Origin: an uncultured Acholeplasmataceae bacterium
GTDB lineage: Bacteria > Bacillota_I > Bacilli_A > Acholeplasmatales > Acholeplasmataceae
Assembly: GCA_927439925.1 (NCBI GenBank)
Contig: CAKMKF010000068.1
Coordinates: 1 to 39,815 of the forward strand
Direction: 5' to 3'
Length of the DNA: 39,815 bases
Both the position numbers and the translations under genes were made by a program. Shown piece by piece: positions 18,700 to 29,407 of this stretch. The notes below the pieces were generated by a model. It was not told the origin of the DNA and made no database searches. It saw only the letters and a program-made list of their open reading frames with translations. The first letter of the stretch is position 1; each line of letters starts with the position of its first letter.

Positions 18700-21296
18700 C
18701 TCTTTATCTCCCTAGGTTTCACAAGTCTTTGTACATCAACTCGTTTCGTCTTGTCTATATTATATTCTATTAATAGCTTAATTGCTTCACTTTTTACAAC
18801 TGGTGGTGAAATCATATATCCTTGAATCACATTACAACCACTCTTATAAACGATTTGATTTTGTTTTTCATTTTCAATACCTTCAGCAATAACCTCTAAC
18901 CCAACGTTTTTTGCCAAACTTGAAATCATTGTAACAATCGCTCTAGAATGGGCATCTGTTTCCAGATTGATAATGAAAGCGCGGTCTATTTTAATCGTAT
19001 TAATAGGTAGGTCTCTTAAGTATTGGAGTGATGAATATCCAGTACCAAAATCATCTAGATGAATATCGAAACCATATTTTTGAAGTAATTTAAGTTTATT
19101 AATAACAAGTTCAAACGATCCAATTAAGAATGTTTCGGTAATTTCTAAGCTAATTGAATGTTTTTTCAAATCATATTGTTCAAATACCGTAATGATTTCG
19201 TTAACAAAACCAGCTTGAAGTATTTGAACTGGTGAAATATTTAACGAGATATGAACATTATATTTTTCCATTTCCTTAGCAATCTGACAAGTTTCATGAA
19301 GTGCAATACGTCCAATATCAATAATCATGTTATTGCGTTCAGCCATTTGAATAAACTTTAACGGAGACTCTGATGCGTACTTAGGGTTTTTCCAACGAAT
19401 TAAGGCTTCAAAACCTGTAATCATTTCTTTACTGTTATCGTATTGAGGTTGAAGAGCCATATAAAACTCTTGATTCTTAATCGCAACCGCTAAATCAGCT
19501 TCCATAAGTTGCTCACGAGAGGCAACCATACTCAAACTGACATCATAAATAAAATGTTTATGTGTATTCGATTCCTTTGCATGGTTTAATGCAAGATTGG
19601 CATTGTCATATGCCACATCTGCATTTAATATTTCATAACGCTCTGATTCAATATGGAACACACCAATCTTAACATCGATATTAATAAAGTTTTTATCTAT
19701 TGTAATCGGTTTTTCAAATATACTTAAAATTTTAGTAATCCATCTTGTAACCCAGTTAAAATTCTCAATATCTTTAAAGAAGATATAAAAACTATCTGCT
19801 TCTATATTATAAAGTGTTGCTGGATATCCTTCCAATGATTCATCAATAAGCTCAGAAATAATTACAAGAAATCTATCTCCACTCTTTTCGCCTAATAAAA
19901 TATTGATCTTTGAGAAAGATACGATATCAATAGCGAGTAGTGAATTCATTTTTTTAACCGCATCTAAATCAGTAAAGAAAGCGACAAGATCAGCTCTTAA
20001 GCTGTTATAATTTGGTAAATGCGTTACTTTATTGAATAAAGCTAATGATCTATATTCATCAAATCTACCTTCAATATTGGATATATCATCACCAACTAAT
20101 AAATATCCACCACCTGAACGCATTGGTATAAACCGAATATAAACTAATCTTAATAAACCAAGTTCGAAAATCGCTGTGAATGCTCTTTGACGATGTATAA
20201 CATCTTCAATGTTTTCCATATCAAATTCAGTCTTAATTTTAAAATCTTGTATCTTATCATAAATGTCATAATCACCTAAAAGCTTTTTAAAACTTTGATT
20301 ATAACTCTTGATTTTTCCCTTACCTGTAATCCATACGATATAAGGCTTCGCATAATAATGAGTAATTCTAGCATTTTCGATATCATTAATTTTTGTAACA
20401 AGAATCTTATAAATGACGACAAGTGCCAAGGCAAACAATAGGAAGATAACAAAGAATAGAGCCCATAAAATATTGGTTAGGTATGACATTGATACAATAA
20501 CATCACTCTCGTTATAGATAGTTACTAGATAAAATTGTTTAGCTGAGAACTCATTATTGAAAGGATTAAAAGTGATGAATGACGCTTCGCTTAAAAAATC
20601 TTCTTGAATAACATAAGTTGAACCAGACATTACATTTTCTTTAATATCATTGATTACAGATTCGCTTACAGATTCACTTCTGAGATAATCATAGAAAAAA
20701 CTTAACGTTCCATTATTAAAACTCTTGTAAGCAATCGTGTTATCGGCTGTCATAATCACATAATTTGTTGAAGTTGTACTTGATTCCATTAAAGATTCTA
20801 TATAAGGCTCAGCTTCAAAAAAAGCGATAATGTCATCAACTTTAAAAAATATATAGTTTGTTTGGTCTGCTACATCAAATGCATCCTCGAATGTATAGAT
20901 CGATACCATTTCTGAATAATCATCTAATTCATAGCCTATACCATATGTATACTCGATGCCGTCAACAGTTAGAACTCTTTGGTCAAGTGTTCCAAAACCT
21001 GAGTATGTAGACCCATGGATAGCAAACTGATTTATGTTTAAATTTAATGTAGCAACTGGATCTAATGATTGTGCTTCATATGATTCAATGGTATCTTTTA
21101 ATTTGTTATAATCAAAATCGATTTGAGCATTGATTCTTTCTACTAAAACATCACCTGAATTTACTAAATTATTTCTTGCTTGTCGTTCAATAAAGTTTTG
21201 TGAAATATTGATATAAGCAAAAACAACCACCAACATCAGCAGTATGTATGAAATAATAAATGCAATTGCAAGTTTCCAGGTGTAACGCTTCACCAA
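18696..21296 (-). CDS. Membrane sensor-PAS-degenerate GGDEF-intact EAL phosphodiesterase
   Basis: Two TMs flanking an extracytoplasmic sensor; EADSF in place of GGDEF; EALIRW, NISP, LEITET, DDFGTGYSSL, IKID, AEGIE and QGY all present. Confidence 0.9.
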   Translation of the reverse strand: MVKRYTWKLAIAFIISYILLMLVVVFAYINISQNFIERQARNNLVNSGDVLVERINAQIDFDYNKLKDTIESYEAQSLDPVATLNLNINQFAIHGSTYSGFGTLDQRVLTVDGIEYTYGIGYELDDYSEMVSIYTFEDAFDVADQTNYIFFKVDDIIAFFEAEPYIESLMESSTTSTNYVIMTADNTIAYKSFNNGTLSFFYDYLRSESVSESVINDIKENVMSGSTYVIQEDFLSEASFITFNPFNNEFSAKQFYLVTIYNESDVIVSMSYLTNILWALFFVIFLLFALALVVIYKILVTKINDIENARITHYYAKPYIVWITGKGKIKSYNQSFKKLLGDYDIYDKIQDFKIKTEFDMENIEDVIHRQRAFTAIFELGLLRLVYIRFIPMRSGGGYLLVGDDISNIEGRFDEYRSLALFNKVTHLPNYNSLRADLVAFFTDLDAVKKMNSLLAIDIVSFSKINILLGEKSGDRFLVIISELIDESLEGYPATLYNIEADSFYIFFKDIENFNWVTRWITKILSIFEKPITIDKNFINIDVKIGVFHIESERYEILNADVAYDNANLALNHAKESNTHKHFIYDVSLSMVASREQLMEADLAVAIKNQEFYMALQPQYDNSKEMITGFEALIRWKNPKYASESPLKFIQMAERNNMIIDIGRIALHETCQIAKEMEKYNVHISLNISPVQILQAGFVNEIITVFEQYDLKKHSISLEITETFLIGSFELVINKLKLLQKYGFDIHLDDFGTGYSSLQYLRDLPINTIKIDRAFIINLETDAHSRAIVTMISSLAKNVGLEVIAEGIENEKQNQIVYKSGCNVIQGYMISPPVVKSEAIKLLIEYNIDKTKRVDVQRLVKPREIKR

Positions 21297-21322
21297 ATTC
21301 CCTCTTTCGTTGTACTACTACC

Positions 21323-21351
21323 ATTTTATGTGATATTTGCCAATATTTCAA
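21323..21351 (-). promoter_or_regulatory. Candidate promoter of the EAL operon
   Basis: Minus TTGAAA (21346-21351), 17 bp, TAAAAT (21323-21328). Confidence 0.6.
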
Positions 21352-21470
21352 CCACTTACCTGAATTACACTTCATAATTGACTTAATAAGTCATGTATTT
21401 TAAGATGACATAACTTATTCTATATAATTTGATTATTTTAAGCTTTAAAATCATTATACCCTATATAGAA

Positions 21471-21499
21471 AAAATGGGTAACTTGATTTACCCATTTTG
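21471..21499 (-). terminator. Lysine-operon terminator overlapping the last codons of the aminotransferase
   Basis: Minus AAATGGGTAAATCAAGTTACCCATTTTTT. Confidence 0.75.
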
Positions 21500-22684
21500 G
21501 TTTGTTTTTAATGATATTAAGATGCTTTCGATAACATCTAGAAAAACTTTTAAATCTTTATAGGTCATGTTTAATGGCGGTAGTAATCGAATAACTGTTT
21601 GATTGGTCACATTGAGGAGCACATGTTTATTGAGTGCTTCACTCTTGATTTGGTCAGCGTACTTTCCAACCTCGAGGCCTATCATTAAACCTTTTCCACG
21701 TATTTCTTTTATGATTTCATATTTCAATTTAAGTTTGTTCAATTCTTCAAATAAATACGATGATTTCTCTTGAACCTCTAAAATCATCTTTGGGTTTGAT
21801 AGAATCTCGAACGTTGCTAATCCTGACGCAGCAGCAAGTGGGTTTCCACCAAATGTAGTACCATGATCACCTGCTTTTAAAACATTTTCTAACGACTTAC
21901 TTACTAACATAGCCCCAAGTGGTAGTCCTCCTCCTAATGACTTAGCAAGCGTTAAGACATCAGGTATGAGATTGGTGTGTTCATAGGCGAATAACTTCCC
22001 TGTTCTAAGAAGTCCTGTTTGTATCTCATCAGCAACAATTAAAACCTTGTGTTCTTTTGATAATCGAATCAATTCATCAACAAACTCTTTAGAAAGAACT
22101 TGAACACCACTTTCACCTTGAATCATTTCGATAAATACTGCACACACATCCTCTTTCACTGCATTCTTGAGTTCATTGATATTATTTCTTTCAACATATA
22201 TCACACCAGGAAGTAAAGGTAGGAAAGATTCTTGATATTTCGGTTGAGCAGTAAGAGATAATCCTCCCATGGTTCTACCATGGAATGATTCTGAAAGTGT
22301 AATGATTTTAAACTTATCTGGACTTATCGTTTTACCATATTTTCTAACCAATTTAATAGATGCTTCAATAGCTTCTGCTCCGGAATTCGTAAAGAAGACT
22401 TTGGAAGCGAAACTATGATTGACGAGTCCTTCAGCAAGACTTACCAAGGGTTTTGAAATGAAGTAATTGGATAAATGTAAGTTTTTTTTCATTTGTTTCT
22501 TCATTGCTTGTATCACTTTAGGATGTAAATGTCCTAGACTAGATACTGCAATACCTGAAAACATGTCGAGATACTTATTCCCTTTATCGTCGTATAGATA
22601 TGATCCCTTAGCTTTTTTAATCGTTAAAGGCATTCTTTTGTAAGTATTTAATATGTAGTTTTGGTCAAGATTGAATAAATCCAT
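21488..22684 (-). CDS. Class III (ArgD-family) aminotransferase, probable N-acetyl-LL-diaminopimelate aminotransferase by context
   Basis: TNSGAEAIEASIKLVRKYG, FHGRTMGGLSLT, VADEIQTGLLRTGKLFAYEH, LAKSLGGGLPLGA, HGTTFGGNPLA. Confidence 0.8.
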   Translation of the reverse strand: MDLFNLDQNYILNTYKRMPLTIKKAKGSYLYDDKGNKYLDMFSGIAVSSLGHLHPKVIQAMKKQMKKNLHLSNYFISKPLVSLAEGLVNHSFASKVFFTNSGAEAIEASIKLVRKYGKTISPDKFKIITLSESFHGRTMGGLSLTAQPKYQESFLPLLPGVIYVERNNINELKNAVKEDVCAVFIEMIQGESGVQVLSKEFVDELIRLSKEHKVLIVADEIQTGLLRTGKLFAYEHTNLIPDVLTLAKSLGGGLPLGAMLVSKSLENVLKAGDHGTTFGGNPLAAASGLATFEILSNPKMILEVQEKSSYLFEELNKLKLKYEIIKEIRGKGLMIGLEVGKYADQIKSEALNKHVLLNVTNQTVIRLLPPLNMTYKDLKVFLDVIESILISLKTNQNG

Positions 22685-22690
22685 AAATAC

Positions 22691-23401
22691 CTACTTTCTA
22701 AGATCATCTAGTATTTTAGTTTTTTCGATTGTTTTTTCGTCTTTATTTTTAATTATTCTTGCTGGTGAGCCAGCAACAACTACGTTTTCTGGAACATCTA
22801 CTGTGACAATAGCTCCTGCAGCTACAACTGAATTTCTGCCAACTCTTACCCCTTCTAGGATAACAGCGTTCGCACCGACTAAAACATCATCTTCAATGAT
22901 TACAGGCATTTTTGAAGGTGGTTCTAAGACACCAGCAACGACTGCACCTGCTCCAATATGACAATTTTTACCAATGACTGCTCTAGCACCAACGACCGCA
23001 TTCATGTCAATCATGGTTCTATCTCCTATGACTGCACCAATATTAATGGTTGAATTCATCATAATGACTGCATCTTTTCCAATTGTCGCATGTTCTCTAA
23101 TGACCGCACCTGGTTCAATTCTCGCTTGAATTTTAGTGATATCAAGTAAAGGGATTGCTGAATTTCTTCTATCATATTCAATGACATAATCTGTAATGTG
23201 TTCTTTATAGTCATTTAAGATTCTTTCAATCTCACCAATTTCACCAAAAACAATTTGGTGATTTTGATCACCGAATGCTTGAACATTTAAAAATTCGACA
23301 TTTAACATGTCTCCTTTTAAATATAATTTGATTGGTGTCTTCTTTTTAGCGTCTTTAATAAACTTCGCTATTTCATATGCATCTAATAAAAATTCGCTCA
23401 T
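22691..23401 (-). CDS. dapH: 2,3,4,5-tetrahydropyridine-2,6-dicarboxylate N-acetyltransferase
   Basis: Hexapeptide repeats ([52 protein letters not shown]) in a dap operon. Confidence 0.88.
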   Translation of the reverse strand: MSEFLLDAYEIAKFIKDAKKKTPIKLYLKGDMLNVEFLNVQAFGDQNHQIVFGEIGEIERILNDYKEHITDYVIEYDRRNSAIPLLDITKIQARIEPGAVIREHATIGKDAVIMMNSTINIGAVIGDRTMIDMNAVVGARAVIGKNCHIGAGAVVAGVLEPPSKMPVIIEDDVLVGANAVILEGVRVGRNSVVAAGAIVTVDVPENVVVAGSPARIIKNKDEKTIEKTKILDDLRK

Positions 23402-24141
23402 CAGTTTAGCTCCTTAAATATATCTTTCATCTTGTATAAACCTGGTTTTTTACCTATAATAAATTTCGCTGCTTTAATCGAACCATGTGCAAAGATAGCT
23501 TTCGATTGTGCAATATGAGATATCTCAATCGTTTCATCTTTGCCTAAGAATAACACCTGATGTTCACCAACGACTGAACCACCTCGTACTGCATGAATAG
23601 CAAGTTCATTTTTAGTTCTTTTTCCTTGATGTCCATTCACAATCTCTTTTTTTACTTTGAGTGATTCGTTAATTGTATTAGCGAGATGAAGAGAGGTTCC
23701 ACTCGGAGCGTCGACTTTTAAGTGATGATGTTTTTCTACAATCTCGATGTCGTAATCAGATTCTAGAAATGAAGAGATTTGTTTTAAGACTTGTGAGACA
23801 ACTTCAACACCAAATGAATAGTTTGAACTCTTAAAAACTGGAAGAACTTTACTTAATTCTAAAATTTCATTTTCTTGGTTTTCTGTATAACCTGTAGTCG
23901 CGATGACCAATGGAATTTTGTGGGTAGTTGCGAAATTCAATATGCTTGGTAAAAGACTTGGGTGTGAATAATCAATTGCCACATCAACACTCGGGACACT
24001 CGCTAATGAATCAAATGTGCTTACAGAATTTTCTTCATTTTGATCGAAACCATAGACTTTATCAACTGACGAATCAGCTTCTAAAATTGACTTAACCAAA
24101 GCTCCCATTTTACCCTTAGATCCTATCACTAAAACTTTCAT
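23401..24141 (-). CDS. dapB: 4-hydroxy-tetrahydrodipicolinate reductase
   Basis: [32 protein letters not shown]. Confidence 0.92.
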   Translation of the reverse strand: MKVLVIGSKGKMGALVKSILEADSSVDKVYGFDQNEENSVSTFDSLASVPSVDVAIDYSHPSLLPSILNFATTHKIPLVIATTGYTENQENEILELSKVLPVFKSSNYSFGVEVVSQVLKQISSFLESDYDIEIVEKHHHLKVDAPSGTSLHLANTINESLKVKKEIVNGHQGKRTKNELAIHAVRGGSVVGEHQVLFLGKDETIEISHIAQSKAIFAHGSIKAAKFIIGKKPGLYKMKDIFKELN

Positions 24142-25025
24142 TTTTGTGCTCCGATCAATTGATATTTTGTGAGTACTTTTTTCAAAGTTTCAAGGTTTTT
24201 TTCTTCTAATTCGACAAGTGGCAGTCTGACATCTTTCTCTATAAAACCCATAAGGTTTAATGCAGCTTTTGCAGGAACAGGATTACTTTCTATAAACATC
24301 ACTTGATGTAACTCTCTCGTTTTTAACGCTGATTCAATCCATTTTTGTTCACCATTTAGATAACCAATAACTTGGTCATGGATAAGTCTTGGTGTTATAT
24401 TTGCAGTTACAGAAATTACACCTTTTCCACCTAGTGCTAAAATAGGCATTGTTTGATCATCATTACCAGAATAAACAATAAAATCTTTAGGAACAATTTC
24501 AATCACTTTCGCAATTTGACTGATATCTGCAGAGGCCTCTTTTATAGCCTTAATTTGTGAGATTTTAGATAACTCTAGGACAGTTTCTGGAAGTAGGTTA
24601 ACTCCTGTACGTGATGGAACGTTATACAAGATGATTGGAATGGTGACATGCTCTGAAATGGCCTTAAAATGCGTATATAACCCTCTTTGGGTTGGCTTGT
24701 TATAGTAAGGTGTGATTAGTAATAAACCATCAGCACCGACTTTTTCTGCATATTTAGAAAGCTCAATTGATACGCTTGTATCATTTGTACCAGTTCCTGC
24801 AATAATTTGTGTTTTTTTATTCGCAATTTTTACTGCAAATTCTACAACTTTTTTCTTTTCTTCAATAGATAAAGTTGCACTTTCTCCAGTCGTTCCAAAA
24901 ACGATTATCGCATCTGTTTTTTCTTCAATATGCCATTCAATTAATCTTTTAAATGCATCATAATCAACTTCATTTTTCTTAAATGGTGTAATGATTGCTA
25001 CACCTGATCCTGTAAATAAGTTCAT
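24138..25025 (-). CDS. dapA: 4-hydroxy-tetrahydrodipicolinate synthase
   Basis: GTTGESATLS, LLITPYYNKPTQRGLYTHF, ILYNVPSRTGVNL, IKEAS. Confidence 0.94.
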   Translation of the reverse strand: MNLFTGSGVAIITPFKKNEVDYDAFKRLIEWHIEEKTDAIIVFGTTGESATLSIEEKKKVVEFAVKIANKKTQIIAGTGTNDTSVSIELSKYAEKVGADGLLLITPYYNKPTQRGLYTHFKAISEHVTIPIILYNVPSRTGVNLLPETVLELSKISQIKAIKEASADISQIAKVIEIVPKDFIVYSGNDDQTMPILALGGKGVISVTANITPRLIHDQVIGYLNGEQKWIESALKTRELHQVMFIESNPVPAKAALNLMGFIEKDVRLPLVELEEKNLETLKKVLTKYQLIGAQK

Positions 25026-26011
25026 ATAAGATTCTCCTTAATTAAGTATTCTGCAATTTGAATTGCATTGGTTGCTGCACCTTTTCTAACATTGTCAGCA
25101 ACCGCCCATAAATGGATGCCATTTTCTGCGCTTAAATCTTTTCTTAATCTTCCAACATGCACTAAATCATTCCCATCAACATCCTTAGGTGTTGGATAGT
25201 TAGTTCCTTCATAAAACACGATATCTTTATGATTCTTAAAAGCAGTTGTTAATTGACTCATATCAATTGGTTTTATACATTCAACATTCATCGAAACACT
25301 ATGTCCTACAGTTACTGGAATTCTAACACAAGTTGCACTAACATTCAAGTCGCTTAACCCTAAGATTTTTCTAGTTTCATCCATCATTTTCTTTTCTTCT
25401 TTGGTGTAACCATTATCTAGAAAATCATCAATATGTGGAAAACAATTATCAAAAATAGGTTTCTTATAAAACACTGGAGCAATATTCTCATAACCATTTT
25501 TTAAATCCATAACACCCTTGTATCCTGATCCAGAGACTGCTTGATATGTCGAATAGATCACTCTTTTTAATCCAAAGAGTTCGTTGATTACATGAAGTGG
25601 AACAACCGATTGAATGGTTGAACAATTTGGATTTGCAATAATCAAATCGTCTTTGGTTAATACATGACTATTGACTTCTGGAACAACCAATTTAATATCT
25701 TCTTTCATACGCCATGCTGAAGAGTTATCGATGACCACTACACCTTTACTTGCAGCAATTGGTGCGAATTTTAAGCTTGTCTCTCCACCTGCTGAAAATA
25801 ATGCAAAATCAAATCCTTGATCAAATGAACTTTCATCAAGTTCTTCAACCACATAATCTAGTCCATTGAATAAGACTTTACTTCCAGCTGATCTTTTCGA
25901 TGCGAAAAAGACAACTTCAGATACAGGAAATTTCCGGTCTTCTAGCACTTTAATAAATGTCTGACCAACCATTCCGGTGGCTCCAACAACTGCAATCTTA
26001 TATTTTTTCAT
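25022..26011 (-). CDS. asd: Aspartate-semialdehyde dehydrogenase
   Basis: VGATGMVGQTFIKVL, IANPNCSTIQ, VSGSGYKGV. Confidence 0.93.
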   Translation of the reverse strand: MKKYKIAVVGATGMVGQTFIKVLEDRKFPVSEVVFFASKRSAGSKVLFNGLDYVVEELDESSFDQGFDFALFSAGGETSLKFAPIAASKGVVVIDNSSAWRMKEDIKLVVPEVNSHVLTKDDLIIANPNCSTIQSVVPLHVINELFGLKRVIYSTYQAVSGSGYKGVMDLKNGYENIAPVFYKKPIFDNCFPHIDDFLDNGYTKEEKKMMDETRKILGLSDLNVSATCVRIPVTVGHSVSMNVECIKPIDMSQLTTAFKNHKDIVFYEGTNYPTPKDVDGNDLVHVGRLRKDLSAENGIHLWAVADNVRKGAATNAIQIAEYLIKENLI

Positions 26012-26810
26012 GTTTCACAAATTCTCCTGTTGCTATTTTTTCTGCTGGTCCTTCAAGTTTAACATCTTCACCAACATATACATTTAGGACTCCACCAGGC
26101 ACTATACTTCTAACCTTGTTACCTACGAAACCAAGTTTATTAGAAACCACAGCACTTGCTGCAGTACCAGTACCACAAGATAACGTCCAACCTGCACCAC
26201 GTTCATAGGTTGTGACTTTTTGTGTATCACGATCTAGAACATCCACGAAATTAACATTTGTATGTTTCGGGAAAAAGTCACTTTTTGAGAGTTGTGGGCC
26301 AATTTTATTGATATTCATATCTGATGTTACATAAACGATTGTATGCAGTGTACCCATATTGATTGTATAAAACTTAATAATTTCTTCATCAAAACTTAGT
26401 GCTTGTTCTAAAAACTCATCGATAGGAGATGATACATTGGGTTCATCCAAAGTAAACTCAGGTTTCCCTAAATTGATTTTTATTAAATTCGTTTTTGAAT
26501 CTCTTTCGATTTCGATAATGCCAGCTAAGGTTTCCACTTTATATTGATTCGATTCAATCATCTGATTGTCGAATAAATACTGAACAAAGCATCTCATACC
26601 ATTTCCGCACATCGGAGCAATCGATCCATCACTATTATAATAATTGAATTTGATGTCAGCAATATTAGATTCACTAGCAAAAATTAAACCATCTGCACCA
26701 ATCCCAAAATGACGGTCACAAATACTTTTTGCTAAAGCTTCAGGATTTGAAGGTATAAATGAAACCATTATAAAATCATTACCTGTTCCATGATATTTTT
26801 GAAATTCCAT
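25998..26810 (-). CDS. dapF: Diaminopimelate epimerase
   Basis: KYHGTGNDFIMV, MCGNGMRCFVQY, YERGAGWTLSCGTGTAASAV. Confidence 0.94.
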   Translation of the reverse strand: MEFQKYHGTGNDFIMVSFIPSNPEALAKSICDRHFGIGADGLIFASESNIADIKFNYYNSDGSIAPMCGNGMRCFVQYLFDNQMIESNQYKVETLAGIIEIERDSKTNLIKINLGKPEFTLDEPNVSSPIDEFLEQALSFDEEIIKFYTINMGTLHTIVYVTSDMNINKIGPQLSKSDFFPKHTNVNFVDVLDRDTQKVTTYERGAGWTLSCGTGTAASAVVSNKLGFVGNKVRSIVPGGVLNVYVGEDVKLEGPAEKIATGEFVKHEKI

Positions 26811-26821
26811 GTAAATCCTCC

Positions 26822-28027
26822 TTATAAACCGAATTTTTCGGAAATAACTTCTACTGCTCTTTTCATCAATTTCTTATCAATCGTATATGAAATACTGATT
26901 TCAGATGTTGTAACTAACATAAAATCAATTCCGTTATCTGCTAAAAGTTTAAATAACTGAGCTGCAACACCAGATTGTGTTCTCATCCCAGTACCTACAA
27001 CTGATACTTTAACAACATTTATGTTTTTAACAGCTTCAACATCTTGATATTGACTCATGATATGCTCAATAACTTCATCGACTGCTTCTAAGTCATCAGC
27101 ACCAGCTGTAAAGGATAGATTGATAAACCCTACTTCCGTAGGTGTCTGGCTAATCATATCGACATTAACTTCATTTTCAGCAAGCGCTATAAATAGTTTT
27201 GCTATATCTGTTGCGTAACTTGGGAAATTTTTAATTGTCACCATCATTACTTTCTCACTAATTGATAAACCTGTTACACTTTTTTCTTCCACTTTGGTAT
27301 ACTCCTTAATTAATGTCCCTTCAATTTCATGAATTGAAGATTGAACATAGATCGGCACATGATAACGATGTCCGATTTCAATTGATCTTGGTTCCATAAC
27401 TTTAGCACCCAAGAATGCCATTTCTTTCATTTCTTCATAACTTATGATATCGAGTTTTTTAGCATTTGGATATAACCTTGGGTCCACTCCATATATACCA
27501 TCGACATCGGTATATATTTCTGCAGCACATTTTAATTTAGCAGCAATCGCTACTGCAGTCGTATCCGAGCCTCCACGACCAAGAGTTGTAATATCACCTT
27601 GCTCATTTAATCCTTGAAAACCTGCAACAACCGCAATTTTTCCTTGGCTTAAATGCTTTTCGATATTTGTCGTATCAATATCTAATATTTTATTTTTAGT
27701 ATGCAAACCACCTGTTTTTATACCTGCTTGAAAACCAGTTAAAGCTACTGCTTCATAACTATTTTCATTTAAAATCATCGTTAGCAGTGCAATTGATACT
27801 TGTTCTCCTGTAGAGATTAATAAATCAATTTCTCTTTTCGAAGGGTATTTAGCGGCTTGTTTAGCCATTTCTAATAAATGGTTAGTCGTTTTACCCATCG
27901 CAGACACAACAACAACTACATTTTCAAATGTTTCCTTCTTTTTGATGATTCGTTTCGCTATATTTTGCATCTTTTCGATGGTTTCAACTGACGATCCACC
28001 GAACTTCATTACAACTGAATTTTCCAT
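26822..28027 (-). CDS. lysC: Aspartate kinase
   Basis: VMKFGGSSVETIEKM, GRGGSDTTAVAIA, C-terminal ACT-like repeats. Confidence 0.93.
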   Translation of the reverse strand: MENSVVMKFGGSSVETIEKMQNIAKRIIKKKETFENVVVVVSAMGKTTNHLLEMAKQAAKYPSKREIDLLISTGEQVSIALLTMILNENSYEAVALTGFQAGIKTGGLHTKNKILDIDTTNIEKHLSQGKIAVVAGFQGLNEQGDITTLGRGGSDTTAVAIAAKLKCAAEIYTDVDGIYGVDPRLYPNAKKLDIISYEEMKEMAFLGAKVMEPRSIEIGHRYHVPIYVQSSIHEIEGTLIKEYTKVEEKSVTGLSISEKVMMVTIKNFPSYATDIAKLFIALAENEVNVDMISQTPTEVGFINLSFTAGADDLEAVDEVIEHIMSQYQDVEAVKNINVVKVSVVGTGMRTQSGVAAQLFKLLADNGIDFMLVTTSEISISYTIDKKLMKRAVEVISEKFGL

Positions 28028-28028
28028 T

Positions 28029-29327
28029 TTATTTTCCTAGTCTTAAATCATTTCTAATTAAATCTTGATATGTCTCTCTTTTAACAACAAGCTTTGTTTT
28101 TCCATTGGATGCAAAAACAACTGCTGGTTTTAATAGTCTATTATAATTTGAACTCATCGAATAGTGATATGCACCTGTAGAATAAACCACCAATATATCA
28201 TTTTCTTGTGGAATGGGTAGCATAATATCTTTGATAATGATATCGCCTGACTCGCAAGCTTTACCAGTAACTGTGTAATTCTTTTCTGCTTTATCATGAA
28301 TTCTATTACCGATTGCTGCATGATATTTAGCTTGATACAAAGCAGTCCTTAGATGATCAGCCATTGATCCATCAGTGAATATAAAGTTTTTTCCACCAAA
28401 TGTTTCTTTCGTTCCACTAATTGTATATAGTGTATAACCAGCTTCAGCAACAATCGCACGACCTGGTTCTATTAAAACTTTAGGTGTGCTAATATCTAAT
28501 TCTTTTGATGTTAGATCAATCGTGTCAAGGAGTTGTGGTAAAAATGACTCTAATGAGAATGGTTGATCTTCATTGGTATAATGTGCACCAAATCCTCCAC
28601 CAAGATTGAGTTCTTTAACTTCGATTCCTAATTGTTTCTTGATATGTGCTATATATTTTAAATTCGTAATCGCTAATTCTTTAAATGAATTGGTTTCAAA
28701 TATTTGTGAACCAATGTGACTGTGAAAACCGACAAATTCTAAAGACGGATGGTTATGAATAGATTGGATTAAAAATAAGGTCTTAGGATCGAAAATACTA
28801 ACACCAAACTTGGAGTCATTTTTCGTCGTACGAATGTATTCATGTGTATGTGCATCAATACCTGGATTAATTCTTAGCATAATTCTAATCTTTTGATTCT
28901 TTAAAATTATTGACGAAAGACGATCTAATTCATCTTTATTGTCTAAAACTATAGTTCCTATTTGATGATCTAACGCTAGTTTTAACTCATCAACTGATTT
29001 ATTATTCCCATGAAAATATATTTTAGATGCTGGAAAACCAGCAGATATAGCAGTAAACATTTCACCACCAGATACAACATCTAATGATAAACCTTCTTCA
29101 TGAATCAATTCTGCTATCGCTATATTTAAAAAAGCTTTGGAGGCATAGATCACTTCAGTACGAACACTTTTATGCTTAAAACTTGTCATAAAAGTTTGGC
29201 ATTGTTTTCTTATTTTTGACTCATCCATTACATATAGAGGTGTTTGGTAGTTCTTGACTAACTCAAGAACATCTACACCACCAATATTTAAATGATTTTG
29301 ATTGTTTAAATTCTCATTTTTACTCAT
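28029..29327 (-). CDS. lysA: Diaminopimelate decarboxylase
   Basis: YASKAFLN (PLP Lys), HSHIGSQ, LNLGGGFG, EPGRAIV, CESGDI. Confidence 0.93.
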   Translation of the reverse strand: MSKNENLNNQNHLNIGGVDVLELVKNYQTPLYVMDESKIRKQCQTFMTSFKHKSVRTEVIYASKAFLNIAIAELIHEEGLSLDVVSGGEMFTAISAGFPASKIYFHGNNKSVDELKLALDHQIGTIVLDNKDELDRLSSIILKNQKIRIMLRINPGIDAHTHEYIRTTKNDSKFGVSIFDPKTLFLIQSIHNHPSLEFVGFHSHIGSQIFETNSFKELAITNLKYIAHIKKQLGIEVKELNLGGGFGAHYTNEDQPFSLESFLPQLLDTIDLTSKELDISTPKVLIEPGRAIVAEAGYTLYTISGTKETFGGKNFIFTDGSMADHLRTALYQAKYHAAIGNRIHDKAEKNYTVTGKACESGDIIIKDIMLPIPQENDILVVYSTGAYHYSMSSNYNRLLKPAVVFASNGKTKLVVKRETYQDLIRNDLRLGK

Positions 29328-29350
29328 AAATTCGCATTCTCCTTTGGTAT

Positions 29351-29381
29351 AAAAATAAAAACCACAGCAAAAGCCAGTGGT
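29351..29381 (-). terminator. Lysine riboswitch expression-platform terminator
   Basis: Minus ACCACTGGCTTTTGCTGTGGTTTTTATTTTT. Confidence 0.8.
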
Positions 29382-29407
29382 TCAATAGAACAATGCTTTC
29401 GCCCTTC

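Noticed and set aside
21187-21375. Minus-strand 62-aa ORF
   Set aside because: Different frame overlapping the start of the EAL gene and its promoter; Cys/Tyr-rich nonsense-like translation.
22671-22961. Plus-strand 96-aa ORF rich in Thr/Ala/Pro
   Set aside because: Antisense reading of the dapH hexapeptide repeats; periodic composition explains its length.
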